The translations under genes and the position numbers were made by a program. Below, in pieces: positions 27,081 through 34,301 of a DNA stretch of 64,000 bases. The notes below the pieces were generated by a model. That model was not told where the DNA came from, did no database searches, and saw only the letters and a program-made list of their open reading frames with translations. Each line of letters opens with the position of its first letter. The first letter of the stretch is position 1. Source of the DNA: Azospirillum formosense (GTDB taxonomy: Bacteria > Pseudomonadota > Alphaproteobacteria > Azospirillales > Azospirillaceae); contig NZ_CP159404.1 of NCBI RefSeq assembly GCF_040500525.1, positions 1 to 64,000 of the forward strand, read 5' to 3'.

Positions 27081-28607
27081 ATGGCGGACGATATCGGGAC
27101 GGGAAATCCGGACCTCATGCTGCGCTTTCAGGCCATGCTGGACACGGTGCCGGACGGGATCGTCATCATCGACGCCGGAGGGCGCATCCAGACCTTCAAC
27201 CCGGCCTGCGAGCGGCTGTTCGGCTGGACGGCGGCCGAGGTCATCGGCCACAACGTCAAAATGCTGATGCCGCCGCCCTACCGGGAGGAGCATGACGGCT
27301 ATCTGGAGCGTTACCAGCGGACGGGGGAGCGCCGGATCATCGGCATCGGGCGCGAGGTCACCGGCCTGCGCCGCGACGGCACCACCTTCCCGATGGAGCT
27401 GTCGGTCGGCGAGGCTTGGCGGGAGGCCGGCGGCGGCGGGGTCTACATCGGCATCATCCGCGACATCAGCGAGCGTAAGCGGGCCGAAACCGCCCTGCGG
27501 GAGCGCGAGGCCCGCCTGACCTCCATCCTGGAGACGGTGCCCGAGGCGATCATCGTCATCAGCGAGCGCGGGCTGATCGAGTCCTTCAGCCCGGCGGCGG
27601 AGCGGCTGTTCGGCTACGCCGCCGCCGAGGTGACGGGGCGGAACGTCAGCATGCTGATGCCCTCCCCCTACCGGGAGCAGCACGACCGTTACATGGACCA
27701 TTACCTGACCACCGGCGAGCGCCGGATCATCGGCATCGGGCGGGTGGTCTCCGGCCTGCGCCGCGACGGCTCGGTCTTCCCCATGGAACTGGCGGTGGGC
27801 GAGGTGCAGCTGGCCGGGCACCGCTGCTTCACCGGCTTCATCCGCGACCTGACCGAGCGGCAGGCCACCGAGAAGCGCCTGCAGGAGCTTCAGGCCGAGC
27901 TTCTGCACGTCAGCCGGGTCAGCGCCATGGGCCAGATGGCCTCGACCCTGGCGCACGAGCTGAACCAGCCGCTGACCGCCGTCATCAACTACGCCAAGGC
28001 GGTGAAGCGCCTGCTCGACCGTCCGGACGGGGCGGACAAGGCGCGCGAGACGATGGACAAGGCCACCGCCCAGGCCGCCCGCGCCGGCCAGATCATCCGC
28101 CGCCTGCGCAACTTCATCGAGAAGGGCCAGACCGAGCACACGGTGGAAAGCATCGGCAAGGTCGTGGAGGAGGCCAGCGCCCTCGCCCTGGTCGGCGCCA
28201 AGGAGCGCGGCGTCCATGTCCGGCTGGAGATGAGCGGCGACGAGCGGCCGGTGCTGATCGACAAGATCCAGATCCAGCAGGTCGTCCTCAACCTCGTCCG
28301 AAACGCCATCGAGGCCATGGCCGAGTCGGAGATTCGGGAATTGACGGTCGCCACCGGTCCCGATCCGGAGTCGGCGGCGCTGATGCGCGTCACCGTCCGC
28401 GACACCGGCCCCGGCCTCAACGAGACCGTCCTGGCCCAGCTCTTCCAGCCCTTCGTCACCACCAAGGAGAAGGGGATGGGGCTCGGCCTGTCGATCTGCC
28501 GGTCGATCATCGAGGCCCATGGCGGCCGCCTGTGGTTGGAACCGGGGGATGGAGGGGCCACCTTTGCCTTCACCGTGCCGGTTGCCGGAGAGGATGATGC
28601 GCCCTGA
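27081..28607 (+). CDS. fixL: FixL-like oxygen-sensing histidine kinase with two heme-type PAS domains
   Basis: Soluble sensor kinase (508 aa). Each of two PAS domains (about 12-130 and 142-258) has the FixL heme signature: a proximal His in EHDGYLERY (H71) or QHDRYMDHY (H201), then IIGIGR with the O2-gating Arg (R91, R221) exactly 20 residues later and GLRRDG...FPMEL. In Bradyrhizobium FixL only the second PAS binds heme, with His200 and Arg220. The kinase part has H292 in STLAHELNQPL, N box VLNLVRNAIEAM, and G boxes DTGPGL and GMGLGLSICRSII. There is no TM segment. The ATG at 27081 has GGGGACGGG upstream; the open frame extends back to a TTG at 27009. Its end overlaps the fixJ-like gene by 14 nt. 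Confidence 0.9.
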   Translation: MADDIGTGNPDLMLRFQAMLDTVPDGIVIIDAGGRIQTFNPACERLFGWTAAEVIGHNVKMLMPPPYREEHDGYLERYQRTGERRIIGIGREVTGLRRDGTTFPMELSVGEAWREAGGGGVYIGIIRDISERKRAETALREREARLTSILETVPEAIIVISERGLIESFSPAAERLFGYAAAEVTGRNVSMLMPSPYREQHDRYMDHYLTTGERRIIGIGRVVSGLRRDGSVFPMELAVGEVQLAGHRCFTGFIRDLTERQATEKRLQELQAELLHVSRVSAMGQMASTLAHELNQPLTAVINYAKAVKRLLDRPDGADKARETMDKATAQAARAGQIIRRLRNFIEKGQTEHTVESIGKVVEEASALALVGAKERGVHVRLEMSGDERPVLIDKIQIQQVVLNLVRNAIEAMAESEIRELTVATGPDPESAALMRVTVRDTGPGLNETVLAQLFQPFVTTKEKGMGLGLSICRSIIEAHGGRLWLEPGDGGATFAFTVPVAGEDDAP

Positions 28608-29289
28608 GTCCCCATTGCCGCCCGAAACTCCCCCGTCGGACATGACGGTCTTCGTCCTGGACGACGACGAGGCGGTGCGCGATTCCGTCGTGATCCTGCT
28701 GGAATGCGAGGGCTTCCGGGTCGAGAGCTTCGAATCCCCCCTCGCCTTCCTGGAGTCGGACGCGCCGTCGCGCCCCGGCTGCCTGCTGGTCGATGTGCGG
28801 ATGCCGCAGATGAGCGGGCTCGACGTGCAGGAGCGTCTGGTCCAGGAGGGGCGCGGCCTGCCGGTGATCGTCATGACCGGCCACGCCGACGTGCCCCTGG
28901 CGGTGCGGGCCATGAAGGCCGGGGCCGTCGACTTCGTGGAGAAGCCCTTCGACGAGCAGGCGCTGATCGGCAGCGTGAAGGCCGCCCTGGCCCGCGCGGT
29001 TCCGCTCACGGCCCCGCCGGCCGCCCAGGCGCCGACTCCGGCGCCGGCTGCTCCCGCCGTCTCCCCGGAGGTGCTGGAGCGGCTGGCCAGCCTGACGCCG
29101 CGGGAACGCGACGTGCTGCAATGGTTGGTCGAAGGCAAGTCGAACAAGGTCATCGCCTTCGAGCTGTCTATCAGCCCGCGCACGGTCGAAATCCACCGCG
29201 CCCGCGTGATGGAGAAGATGCGCGCCGACAGCCTGCCCTCGCTGGTCCGCATGGCCCTGTCCGCGGGAATCACCCCCAAAGGGGAGTGA
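28594..29289 (+). CDS. fixJ: FixJ-like response regulator (receiver plus LuxR-type HTH)
   Basis: DNA-binding partner of the FixL-like kinase (231 aa). The receiver (about 18-135) has DDDE, the phospho-acceptor Asp in LLVDVRMPQMSGLDV and K in VEKPFDEQ. An Ala/Pro-rich linker leads to a LuxR/FixJ HTH (LTPRERDVLQWLVEGKSNKVIAFELSISPRTVEIHRARVMEKM). In rhizobia phosphorylated FixJ activates fixK and nifA under low oxygen. The start lies inside the end of fixL (stop 28607) with CGGAGAGG just upstream, so translation is coupled. No fixK gene is visible in the window. The next gene, a lone receiver, has a FixK/Fnr-like box. Confidence 0.92.
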   Translation: MMRPESPLPPETPPSDMTVFVLDDDEAVRDSVVILLECEGFRVESFESPLAFLESDAPSRPGCLLVDVRMPQMSGLDVQERLVQEGRGLPVIVMTGHADVPLAVRAMKAGAVDFVEKPFDEQALIGSVKAALARAVPLTAPPAAQAPTPAPAAPAVSPEVLERLASLTPRERDVLQWLVEGKSNKVIAFELSISPRTVEIHRARVMEKMRADSLPSLVRMALSAGITPKGE

Positions 29290-29318
29290 TCAGGGCCGCC
29301 GGGCGGCGCCGGCGGTGA

Positions 29319-29332
29319 CTGATCCACATCAA
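29319..29332. promoter_or_regulatory. FixK/FNR-type box
   Basis: CTGATCCACATCAA matches the anaerobox consensus TTGAT-N4-ATCAA at nine of ten defined positions. It lies about 115-130 bp before the lone receiver gene and 30 nt after the fixJ stop, so it suggests low-oxygen activation of that gene. Confidence 0.55.
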
Positions 29333-29447
29333 AACCACGCCCGATAAGGGGAACTCCGTATTCCGGCACCGCCGGTCGGCTTCTATCTTCCCTGTAACGC
29401 CCCACGACGGGCGTCATTCCGCGTGATTTCCGATGCTGGAGGCAGTC

Positions 29448-29822
29448 TTGGCCGAACCGGGCGATAGCATCGTCTACATCGTCGACGACGACGAGCCGGT
29501 GCGGGACTCGATGAAGGCGCTGCTCGAAGCCTGTGCCTTCGAAGTGCGCGACTACGCGTCGTGTCAGAGTTTCATGGATCAGTACAACGGCAAGCCGTCG
29601 GGCTGCCTCGTCCTCGACCTGCACCTGCCGGTGATGAGCGGGCTGGAGTTCATCGAGCGCTTCGGGGCGAACCTGCACGGCCTGCCCGTCATCATGGTGT
29701 CGGGGCGCGGCGATCCCGCGACCTTCGCCCGCGCGCGGGAAGCCGGCGTGACCGCCTTCCTGGAAAAGCCGTTCGAAGAGGACCAGCTCCTTGACGCGGT
29801 GCAGCGCCTGCTGCCAGCCTGA
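29448..29822 (+). CDS. Single-domain response regulator (FixJ-type receiver only)
   Basis: Stand-alone receiver (124 aa from the TTG) resembling the FixJ receiver, with DDDE, the phospho-acceptor Asp in LVLDLHLPVMSGLEF and the switch Lys in FLEKPFEEDQLLDAV. It has no output domain. It may act as a phosphate sink or antagonist for the neighbouring FixL, like the FixT-type or receiver-only modulators, but it has no FixT homology. The start is probably TTG at 29448, because GGAGG sits 5 nt before it and the protein then begins MAEPGDSIVYIVDDDE; the ATG at 29433 has no ribosome site. A FixK-like box lies upstream, consistent with oxygen control. Confidence 0.85.
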   Translation: MAEPGDSIVYIVDDDEPVRDSMKALLEACAFEVRDYASCQSFMDQYNGKPSGCLVLDLHLPVMSGLEFIERFGANLHGLPVIMVSGRGDPATFARAREAGVTAFLEKPFEEDQLLDAVQRLLPA

Positions 29823-29899
29823 CCGTCCTTCTCGGTCCTGAGAGGGCCGCCGTTCCCCGGACAGGGTTCGTGAGACACCGTCCGCAGCGGAGCGCGCCC

Positions 29900-30604
29900 A
29901 TGGCGTCCGAAGACCCCACCCCCCGCCCCTTGTCCGCGTTGGACGCCGTGCGCAGCCGCCGCAGCGTCCGCGCCTTCACCGCCGAGCCGGTGCCGCGCGC
30001 CTTGGTGGAAGAGATCCTCGCCGCCGCCAGCCGGGCGCCCAGCGGGTCGAACATCCAGCCCTGGAAAGTCCATGCGGTGGCCGGTGCTGCGCGCGAGGCG
30101 CTGTCGGCGGACCTGCGCGCCGCCCATTTCGACCCGGCGGACACCCAGGCCGGGGCGGAATACACCTATTACCCGACCCAGTGGTTCGAGCCCTATCTGG
30201 CGCGGCGCCGGAAGATCGGCTGGGACCTCTACGGCCTGCTCGGCATCGCCAAGGGCGACCGCGAGGCGATGGCCCACCAGCACGCCCGCAACTACGACTT
30301 CTTCGGCGCCCCGGTCGGGCTGTTCTTCACCATGGACCGGCGGATGGAGCAGGGAAGCTGGCTCGACGTCGGCATGTTCATGGAGAATGTGATGGTGGCG
30401 GCGCGGGGCTTCGGGCTGGACACCTGCCCGCAGGCGGCTTTCATCACCTACCACCGCATCGTCCGCCGCCATCTCGCCATCCCGGACAGCGACATCCTGC
30501 TGAGCGGCATGGCGCTGGGCCACGCCGACCCCGACGCGCCGGAAAACCGCCTGGAGACCGAGCGCGCCCCGGTCGCCGACTTCACCCGCTTCCACGGATT
30601 CTGA
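29900..30604 (+). CDS. Nitroreductase-family FMN oxidoreductase
   Basis: Flavoenzyme of 234 aa. The N-terminal block SRRSVRAFTAEPVPRALVEEIL and SRAPSGSNIQPWKVH contain the FMN-phosphate and ribityl contacts of the family, and the C-terminal LLSGMALGHADPDAPENRLETER closes the flavin site. It should use NAD(P)H to reduce nitro groups, quinones or other electrophiles; the true substrate is not predictable. The ATG at 29900 has GGAG about 8 nt upstream; an in-frame GTG at 29870 exists. It follows the lone receiver by 77 nt and may belong to the same low-oxygen transcription unit. Confidence 0.88.
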   Translation: MASEDPTPRPLSALDAVRSRRSVRAFTAEPVPRALVEEILAAASRAPSGSNIQPWKVHAVAGAAREALSADLRAAHFDPADTQAGAEYTYYPTQWFEPYLARRRKIGWDLYGLLGIAKGDREAMAHQHARNYDFFGAPVGLFFTMDRRMEQGSWLDVGMFMENVMVAARGFGLDTCPQAAFITYHRIVRRHLAIPDSDILLSGMALGHADPDAPENRLETERAPVADFTRFHGF

Positions 30605-31001
30605 CGCCTCCTCCCAATCCCAGAGGGGAGACGGATGCCAAGGGCACGGAGCCCTTGCGTGACGGCGCCGATTTATTTTGAAGCCCGGACGGTCGGGGCT
30701 CGCCGCCGGCCGATGCCGAACACACCGAACCGGCGACGCGGAAGAGCCATGGGCGAAGCCGACCGGAGGGCGGGGGCGCATCCGCGCCCGCCCTGAGGCG
30801 GAGTCCCGCCGGTTCAGCTCTCGCTTTCGGGGCACTCTCGAACGTCTGAAACTGACCCGATGCAGACCATCGCTGACGACCGCCTTGCGCCATTCTCCCA
30901 CCAAAGCACCGTTGGCGTGGCCCTGAGGCGGTGCTATCTTGGCCCAGTATTTCAGCCTTGAGTAGCATGTCCGATCAACATACAAGTTGTGAGCGACTGA
31001 A
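30605..31001. other. Gene-poor gap before the GIY-YIG gene
   Basis: About 400 bp with no supportable gene, RNA or repeat. GC content falls toward 31 kb, marking the edge of the AT-rich segment. Confidence 0.4.
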
Positions 31002-31466
31002 ATGAAGAATAGCATTGAAGGGTCATTCATTCCAGTCTTCGGCATCGCCCGTCGCGATCCTGGATTTATCTACATCGTAGAAGACCAGAACCGATTCAAA
31101 ATTGGGAAAACGAAAGATGCAAGAGAACGAATGAAGGCAGCCAAAACATGGTTGCCGGACATGAAAATCCACGGCCATAAGCCATTTTGGAACATCAGCC
31201 ACATTGAGCGATGCCTCCATGTGGGATTCAGCATCGGATGGTACGCGGGGGAATGGTTCTCGTTTGAAGACAGCAACGACCGAGACCTTCTGCTGGAAGG
31301 TTTTGCAGAGTTCTCCGACAACGATAAAGACAAAAATTCTATAAATTTTATCTACTGGTTTAATAACAATGGAATGACCGAGTTTATCATGGAGCAGAAC
31401 GAGCAGCACCTGTCATTGCCAAAATTCTTGAAGCAAGAATCCTGGAACCGCAAATCGAAGGGTTAA
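31002..31466 (+). CDS. GIY-YIG / T5orf172-like small protein, AT-rich
   Basis: Protein of 154 aa. Residues about 21-40 read GFIYIVEDQNRFKIGKTKD, the GIY-YIG core of the T5orf172/MUG113 subfamily, followed by an Arg-rich stretch (DARERMKAAKTWLPDM) and an HIERCLHVGF helix. The rest (GEWFSFEDSND...) ends in an acidic, Asn-rich tail. Members are found in phages and mobile regions and may be DNA-binding or nuclease-like; the canonical catalytic Glu/Asn is unclear here. Base composition and codon use (many AAA, ATT, TTT, AAT) differ sharply from every neighbour, indicating recent transfer. It stands alone with no partner. Ribosome site is weak. Role unknown; a phage-defence or homing remnant is possible. 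Confidence 0.7.
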   Translation: MKNSIEGSFIPVFGIARRDPGFIYIVEDQNRFKIGKTKDARERMKAAKTWLPDMKIHGHKPFWNISHIERCLHVGFSIGWYAGEWFSFEDSNDRDLLLEGFAEFSDNDKDKNSINFIYWFNNNGMTEFIMEQNEQHLSLPKFLKQESWNRKSKG

Positions 31467-31957
31467 GCGACGGTCCTCTGCGCCGAATGTTGCTGGGCGC
31501 CTATAGGGGGGCGATAACCCATAGTCAAATCTCGATGAGGTCACGCTTACCTATTCGCTCTATCCGCAACACACCACCACCGGTCGCGGCGCGACCTTCA
31601 ACATGAGACTCAGTGGATGATTGAGATGGGCTGACGCTACGAGGAGGCTGTGCCCGCTCATGGCGCTGAACCGACTAAGCAACTGGCTGTCCAGGGAGCA
31701 GTCCCGATCTTGGCAACGTGGTGTCCATCCTCCAACCCGACACTGAAGGCCGCACGGGCTGAACGGAGATGCAGCTCCAACGACATCGTTCACGCTCAAA
31801 AACCCAGTCACACCCCGTTCGCGATGTGCGTTTTCGCACAGGCGTCGGCGGGCCGTGACGGCACTCTCCAGCCGCGCCGCGAAGCGCTGGCCTGACCGTT
31901 CCATCCCGGCAGGCTCCGCCCCGCGTCCCGTTTCCTGCGGCTTGGAGTGCCCCGACG
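31467..31957. other. Gene-poor gap after the GIY-YIG gene
   Basis: About 490 bp of mixed composition without a supportable gene. Frames at 31560-31904 (reverse) and 31650-31895 (forward) lack ribosome sites and protein-like composition. It may be a decayed mobile-element remnant, but I see no terminal repeats or transposase pieces. Confidence 0.4.
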
Positions 31958-32812
31958 ATGGCTCTGCTCGATGATCTTGTGGTGCAGACCGCCCTGTTTC
32001 CCCTGGTGGTTGGCGTCGCCGCCGTCGGCGTGGTCCGTCTCGCCGGCGGGCGCACGCGGGGTCCCCGGTTGGCGGCGGCGGGTGTTGCCGCCGCCTTCCT
32101 GGCGGCCTACGCGCTGATCGTCGGCCTGCCGGCCCTGCCCCCGCCCTCCAGCATGGGCCGCCTGTTCTGGAGCGCGGTGGCCGGTCTGGTCATTGGCGTC
32201 GGCGCCGACCTCGCCGGGCTGGACCGCCGCCGTGGCACTTGGCTGCTCGGCGCCTGGGTGACGGCGGCGCTGCTGTGGATCGCCCTGCCGGTGCTGCCGG
32301 GAAGCCTGGACACCATCACCGCCGCCGTCCTGCTGCTGGCCGGCGGCTGGATCGCCCTGACGCGCAGCGCCGGTGAGGGTGAGGGGGTGGCGACGCCCGG
32401 AGTCGCCCTGCTGGCCGCCGCGGTGGCGGTGGGCGGGGTGGCTCTGGTCGGCGCCTCGGCCTCCGTCGCCCAGCTCGCCTTCGCGCTGGCCGCGGCCACC
32501 GGCGGCCTGCTGCTGTGGAACTGGCCGGTGGAGCGCCACGCCTGGGGCAACGCCGGTCAGGCGGCGTTGGGCATCCTGGTCCTGCTGGCCGCCACCCTGA
32601 CCTTCTTCTCCTCCGCCCACGCCGAAGCCCTGCTGCTCGTCCTGCCGGCCTTCTTCGCCGACCGGCTGCGCGACCGCCTGCCCCTGCCGCGCACCGCCGC
32701 GGGACGGGCCATGGGCACCGTGGCGCTGACCGTCCTCGCCCTGGTGCCGGCCGCCGCCGCCGTGGGCGTCGCCTTCCTGCTCTCCGCCGGTTCCGACGTG
32801 TCCGGCTACTGA
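31958..32812 (+). CDS. Multi-pass membrane protein of unknown function
   Basis: Hydrophobic protein of 284 aa with about 8-9 predicted TM helices (for example near 12-27, 42-57, 70-82, 93-105, 118-130, 146-160, 167-179, 198-212 and 258-276) and short loops. It is Ala/Leu/Val rich, has no recognisable catalytic motif, and ends in SAGSDVSGY. I cannot assign a family. It lies 44 nt before the YceI gene in the same direction and may be co-transcribed, although a ribosome site for yceI is independent. Confidence 0.65.
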   Translation: MALLDDLVVQTALFPLVVGVAAVGVVRLAGGRTRGPRLAAAGVAAAFLAAYALIVGLPALPPPSSMGRLFWSAVAGLVIGVGADLAGLDRRRGTWLLGAWVTAALLWIALPVLPGSLDTITAAVLLLAGGWIALTRSAGEGEGVATPGVALLAAAVAVGGVALVGASASVAQLAFALAAATGGLLLWNWPVERHAWGNAGQAALGILVLLAATLTFFSSAHAEALLLVLPAFFADRLRDRLPLPRTAAGRAMGTVALTVLALVPAAAAVGVAFLLSAGSDVSGY

Positions 32813-32856
32813 CCCACCCCAGTCATCCCGTTCCATCCGACAAAGGACTCCGAATC

Positions 32857-33435
32857 ATGAAGCGTCTTCTCTCCGCCGCCGCCCTCTCGGCCCTCGTCGC
32901 CCTGCCGCTGACCGCCCAGGCCGCCCCGGTCGCCTACAAGCTCGACCCGGCCCACACCGCCGTGGTCTTCATTGTCGACCATCTTGGCTTCGCCAAGGCC
33001 ATGGGCCGCTTCAACACGGTGGCCGGCGAGCTGTCCTTCGACAAGGACGCCGCGGACAAGAGCAGCCTGTCGGTGACCATCGACACCACCAGCGTCGACA
33101 CCAACCACGCCAAGCGCGACGAGCACCTGAAGTCGCCGGACTTCTTCAACGCGAAGGAGTTCCCGAAGATGACCTTCAAGAGCACGAAGATCGAGAAGAC
33201 CGGCGACAAGACCGGCAAGCTGCACGGCGACCTGACCCTGCTGGGCGTCACCAAGCCGGTGGTCCTCGACGTGTCCTTCAACAAGGACGGCGTCAGCCCG
33301 GCCAGCAAGATGGACACGGTCGGCTTCTCCGCCCGCGGCACGATCAAGCGCTCCGACTTCGGCATGAAGTACGGCGTGCCGAACATCGGCGACGACATCC
33401 AGATCATCATCGAGTCCGAGGCGGTGAAGGCGTAA
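32857..33435 (+). CDS. YceI-family periplasmic lipid-binding protein
   Basis: Secreted protein of 192 aa, signal peptide about 1-22 (ends TAQAAPVAYKLD). The mature part is one YceI lipocalin-like barrel: YKLDPAHTAVVFIVDHLGFAKAMGRFN, DTTSVDTNHAKRDEHLKSPDFFNAKEFPKMTFKSTK, and LTLLGVTKPVVLDV. Such proteins bind isoprenoid lipids such as polyprenyl chains or quinone-like molecules and are often stress-induced. An AAAGGA site precedes the ATG. It converges with the Crp-family gene with only 9 nt between stops. Confidence 0.92.
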   Translation: MKRLLSAAALSALVALPLTAQAAPVAYKLDPAHTAVVFIVDHLGFAKAMGRFNTVAGELSFDKDAADKSSLSVTIDTTSVDTNHAKRDEHLKSPDFFNAKEFPKMTFKSTKIEKTGDKTGKLHGDLTLLGVTKPVVLDVSFNKDGVSPASKMDTVGFSARGTIKRSDFGMKYGVPNIGDDIQIIIESEAVKA

Positions 33436-33444
33436 GGCGCGCCG

Positions 33445-34143
33445 TCAATCCTCCTCCGCCGCCTGCCGGACCCGCTCCCGCAGGCGGCGGGTGTCCAAGA
33501 GGACCAGCGCCCCCCGCCGCTTCTCCAGCAGCCCATCGCGCTCCAGGGCGCTCAGCTCCCGCGAGACCGCCTCGCGCCGGGTGCTGACACGGGCGGCGAG
33601 GTCGGCGTGGGGCGGCGGCGGGGAGATGGTGGCGCTGTGCTCCCCCCGCCCGTCCGGCCGGGCCAGCCGCAGCAGCTCGGCGTAGATGCGGTGGCGCACG
33701 TCCAGCGTGTTGAACTCGTTCACCCGCGTGGCGAGCTTCCGGATCTCCCCGGCCAGCAGGACCATCACCTGGTCGCAGACGTCGGGGTGGCGGTGGATGC
33801 AGTCGCGGAACAGCGGGGCGGGCATGCAGGCGACCGTGGCGTTGGTCACGGCGACGATGCCGGCGGAGCGGGCCTTGCCGTCGATGGCCGCCAGCTCGCC
33901 GAAGAACTCCCCGGCGGGGATGTCGCGCAGGATCACCGTCCGCCCGGAGATCGCGCGGATCGTCACCCGGACCAGACCGGCGGCGACGATGAAGACGTCG
34001 GTCCCCTCATCCTCGAAATCGATGATCCATTGCCCGGCCTCCACCCGGCGCCAGAGGCAGCGGTCCTCCAGCGCCCGCAGCTCGTCGGGGGACAGGGAGC
34101 GGAACAGCGCCGCCCCGGCCAGCGTTTCGGTCCGGCGCCTCAT
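33445..34143 (-). CDS. Crp/Fnr-family regulator with intact cNMP-binding site
   Basis: Transcription factor of 232 aa. The cyclic-nucleotide domain (about 10-125) ends in a phosphate-binding cassette FGELAAIDGKARSA, with the contacts E83, R92 and S93 expected of true cAMP/cGMP binders rather than FNR/FixK types. There are no N-terminal cysteines for an Fe-S cluster. The C-terminal HTH (ADLAARVSTRREAVSRELSALERDGLLEKR, about 183-213) follows a dimer helix. The ATG at 34143 is chosen; the frame also reaches a TTG at 34200 but that leader is atypical. It is divergent from an adenylate cyclase gene 158 nt away, so cAMP made next door is the obvious ligand. An 11-bp inverted repeat lies between them. 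Confidence 0.88.
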   Translation of the reverse strand: MRRRTETLAGAALFRSLSPDELRALEDRCLWRRVEAGQWIIDFEDEGTDVFIVAAGLVRVTIRAISGRTVILRDIPAGEFFGELAAIDGKARSAGIVAVTNATVACMPAPLFRDCIHRHPDVCDQVMVLLAGEIRKLATRVNEFNTLDVRHRIYAELLRLARPDGRGEHSATISPPPPHADLAARVSTRREAVSRELSALERDGLLEKRRGALVLLDTRRLRERVRQAAEED

Positions 34144-34158
34144 GAAGGGGAATGGGTG

Positions 34159-34235
34159 TCGGGCTGTGGCATGGCGCGGGATGATCTCATAGGATGCCAA
34201 GGGACGCCACGCAGAAGCCGAGACCCACAGCCCGA
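34159..34235. promoter_or_regulatory. 11-bp inverted repeat in the crp-cyaC divergent promoter region
   Basis: TCGGGCTGTGG (34159-34169) and CCACAGCCCGA (34225-34235) are perfect inverted copies, 55 bp apart, placed between the two divergent start codons. They could be paired operator half-sites or two sites for one regulator, such as the Crp protein itself. Confidence 0.4.
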
Positions 34236-34301
34236 GTCCGCCGACCGAAATGACGACCGTCCCATCCGCCGCCCGGCCCCGTTCATGACCCGGAACCGTT
34301 C

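Noticed and set aside
31560..31904. Reverse-strand 114-codon frame after the GIY-YIG gene
   Set aside because: Cys- and Ser-rich random-looking product, no ribosome site, and overlaps other random frames.
34144..34200. Extending the Crp-family gene to a TTG at 34200
   Set aside because: The extra 19 residues do not resemble a Crp N-terminus, and the extension would run through the 11-bp repeat arm. The ATG at 34143 gives the usual length.
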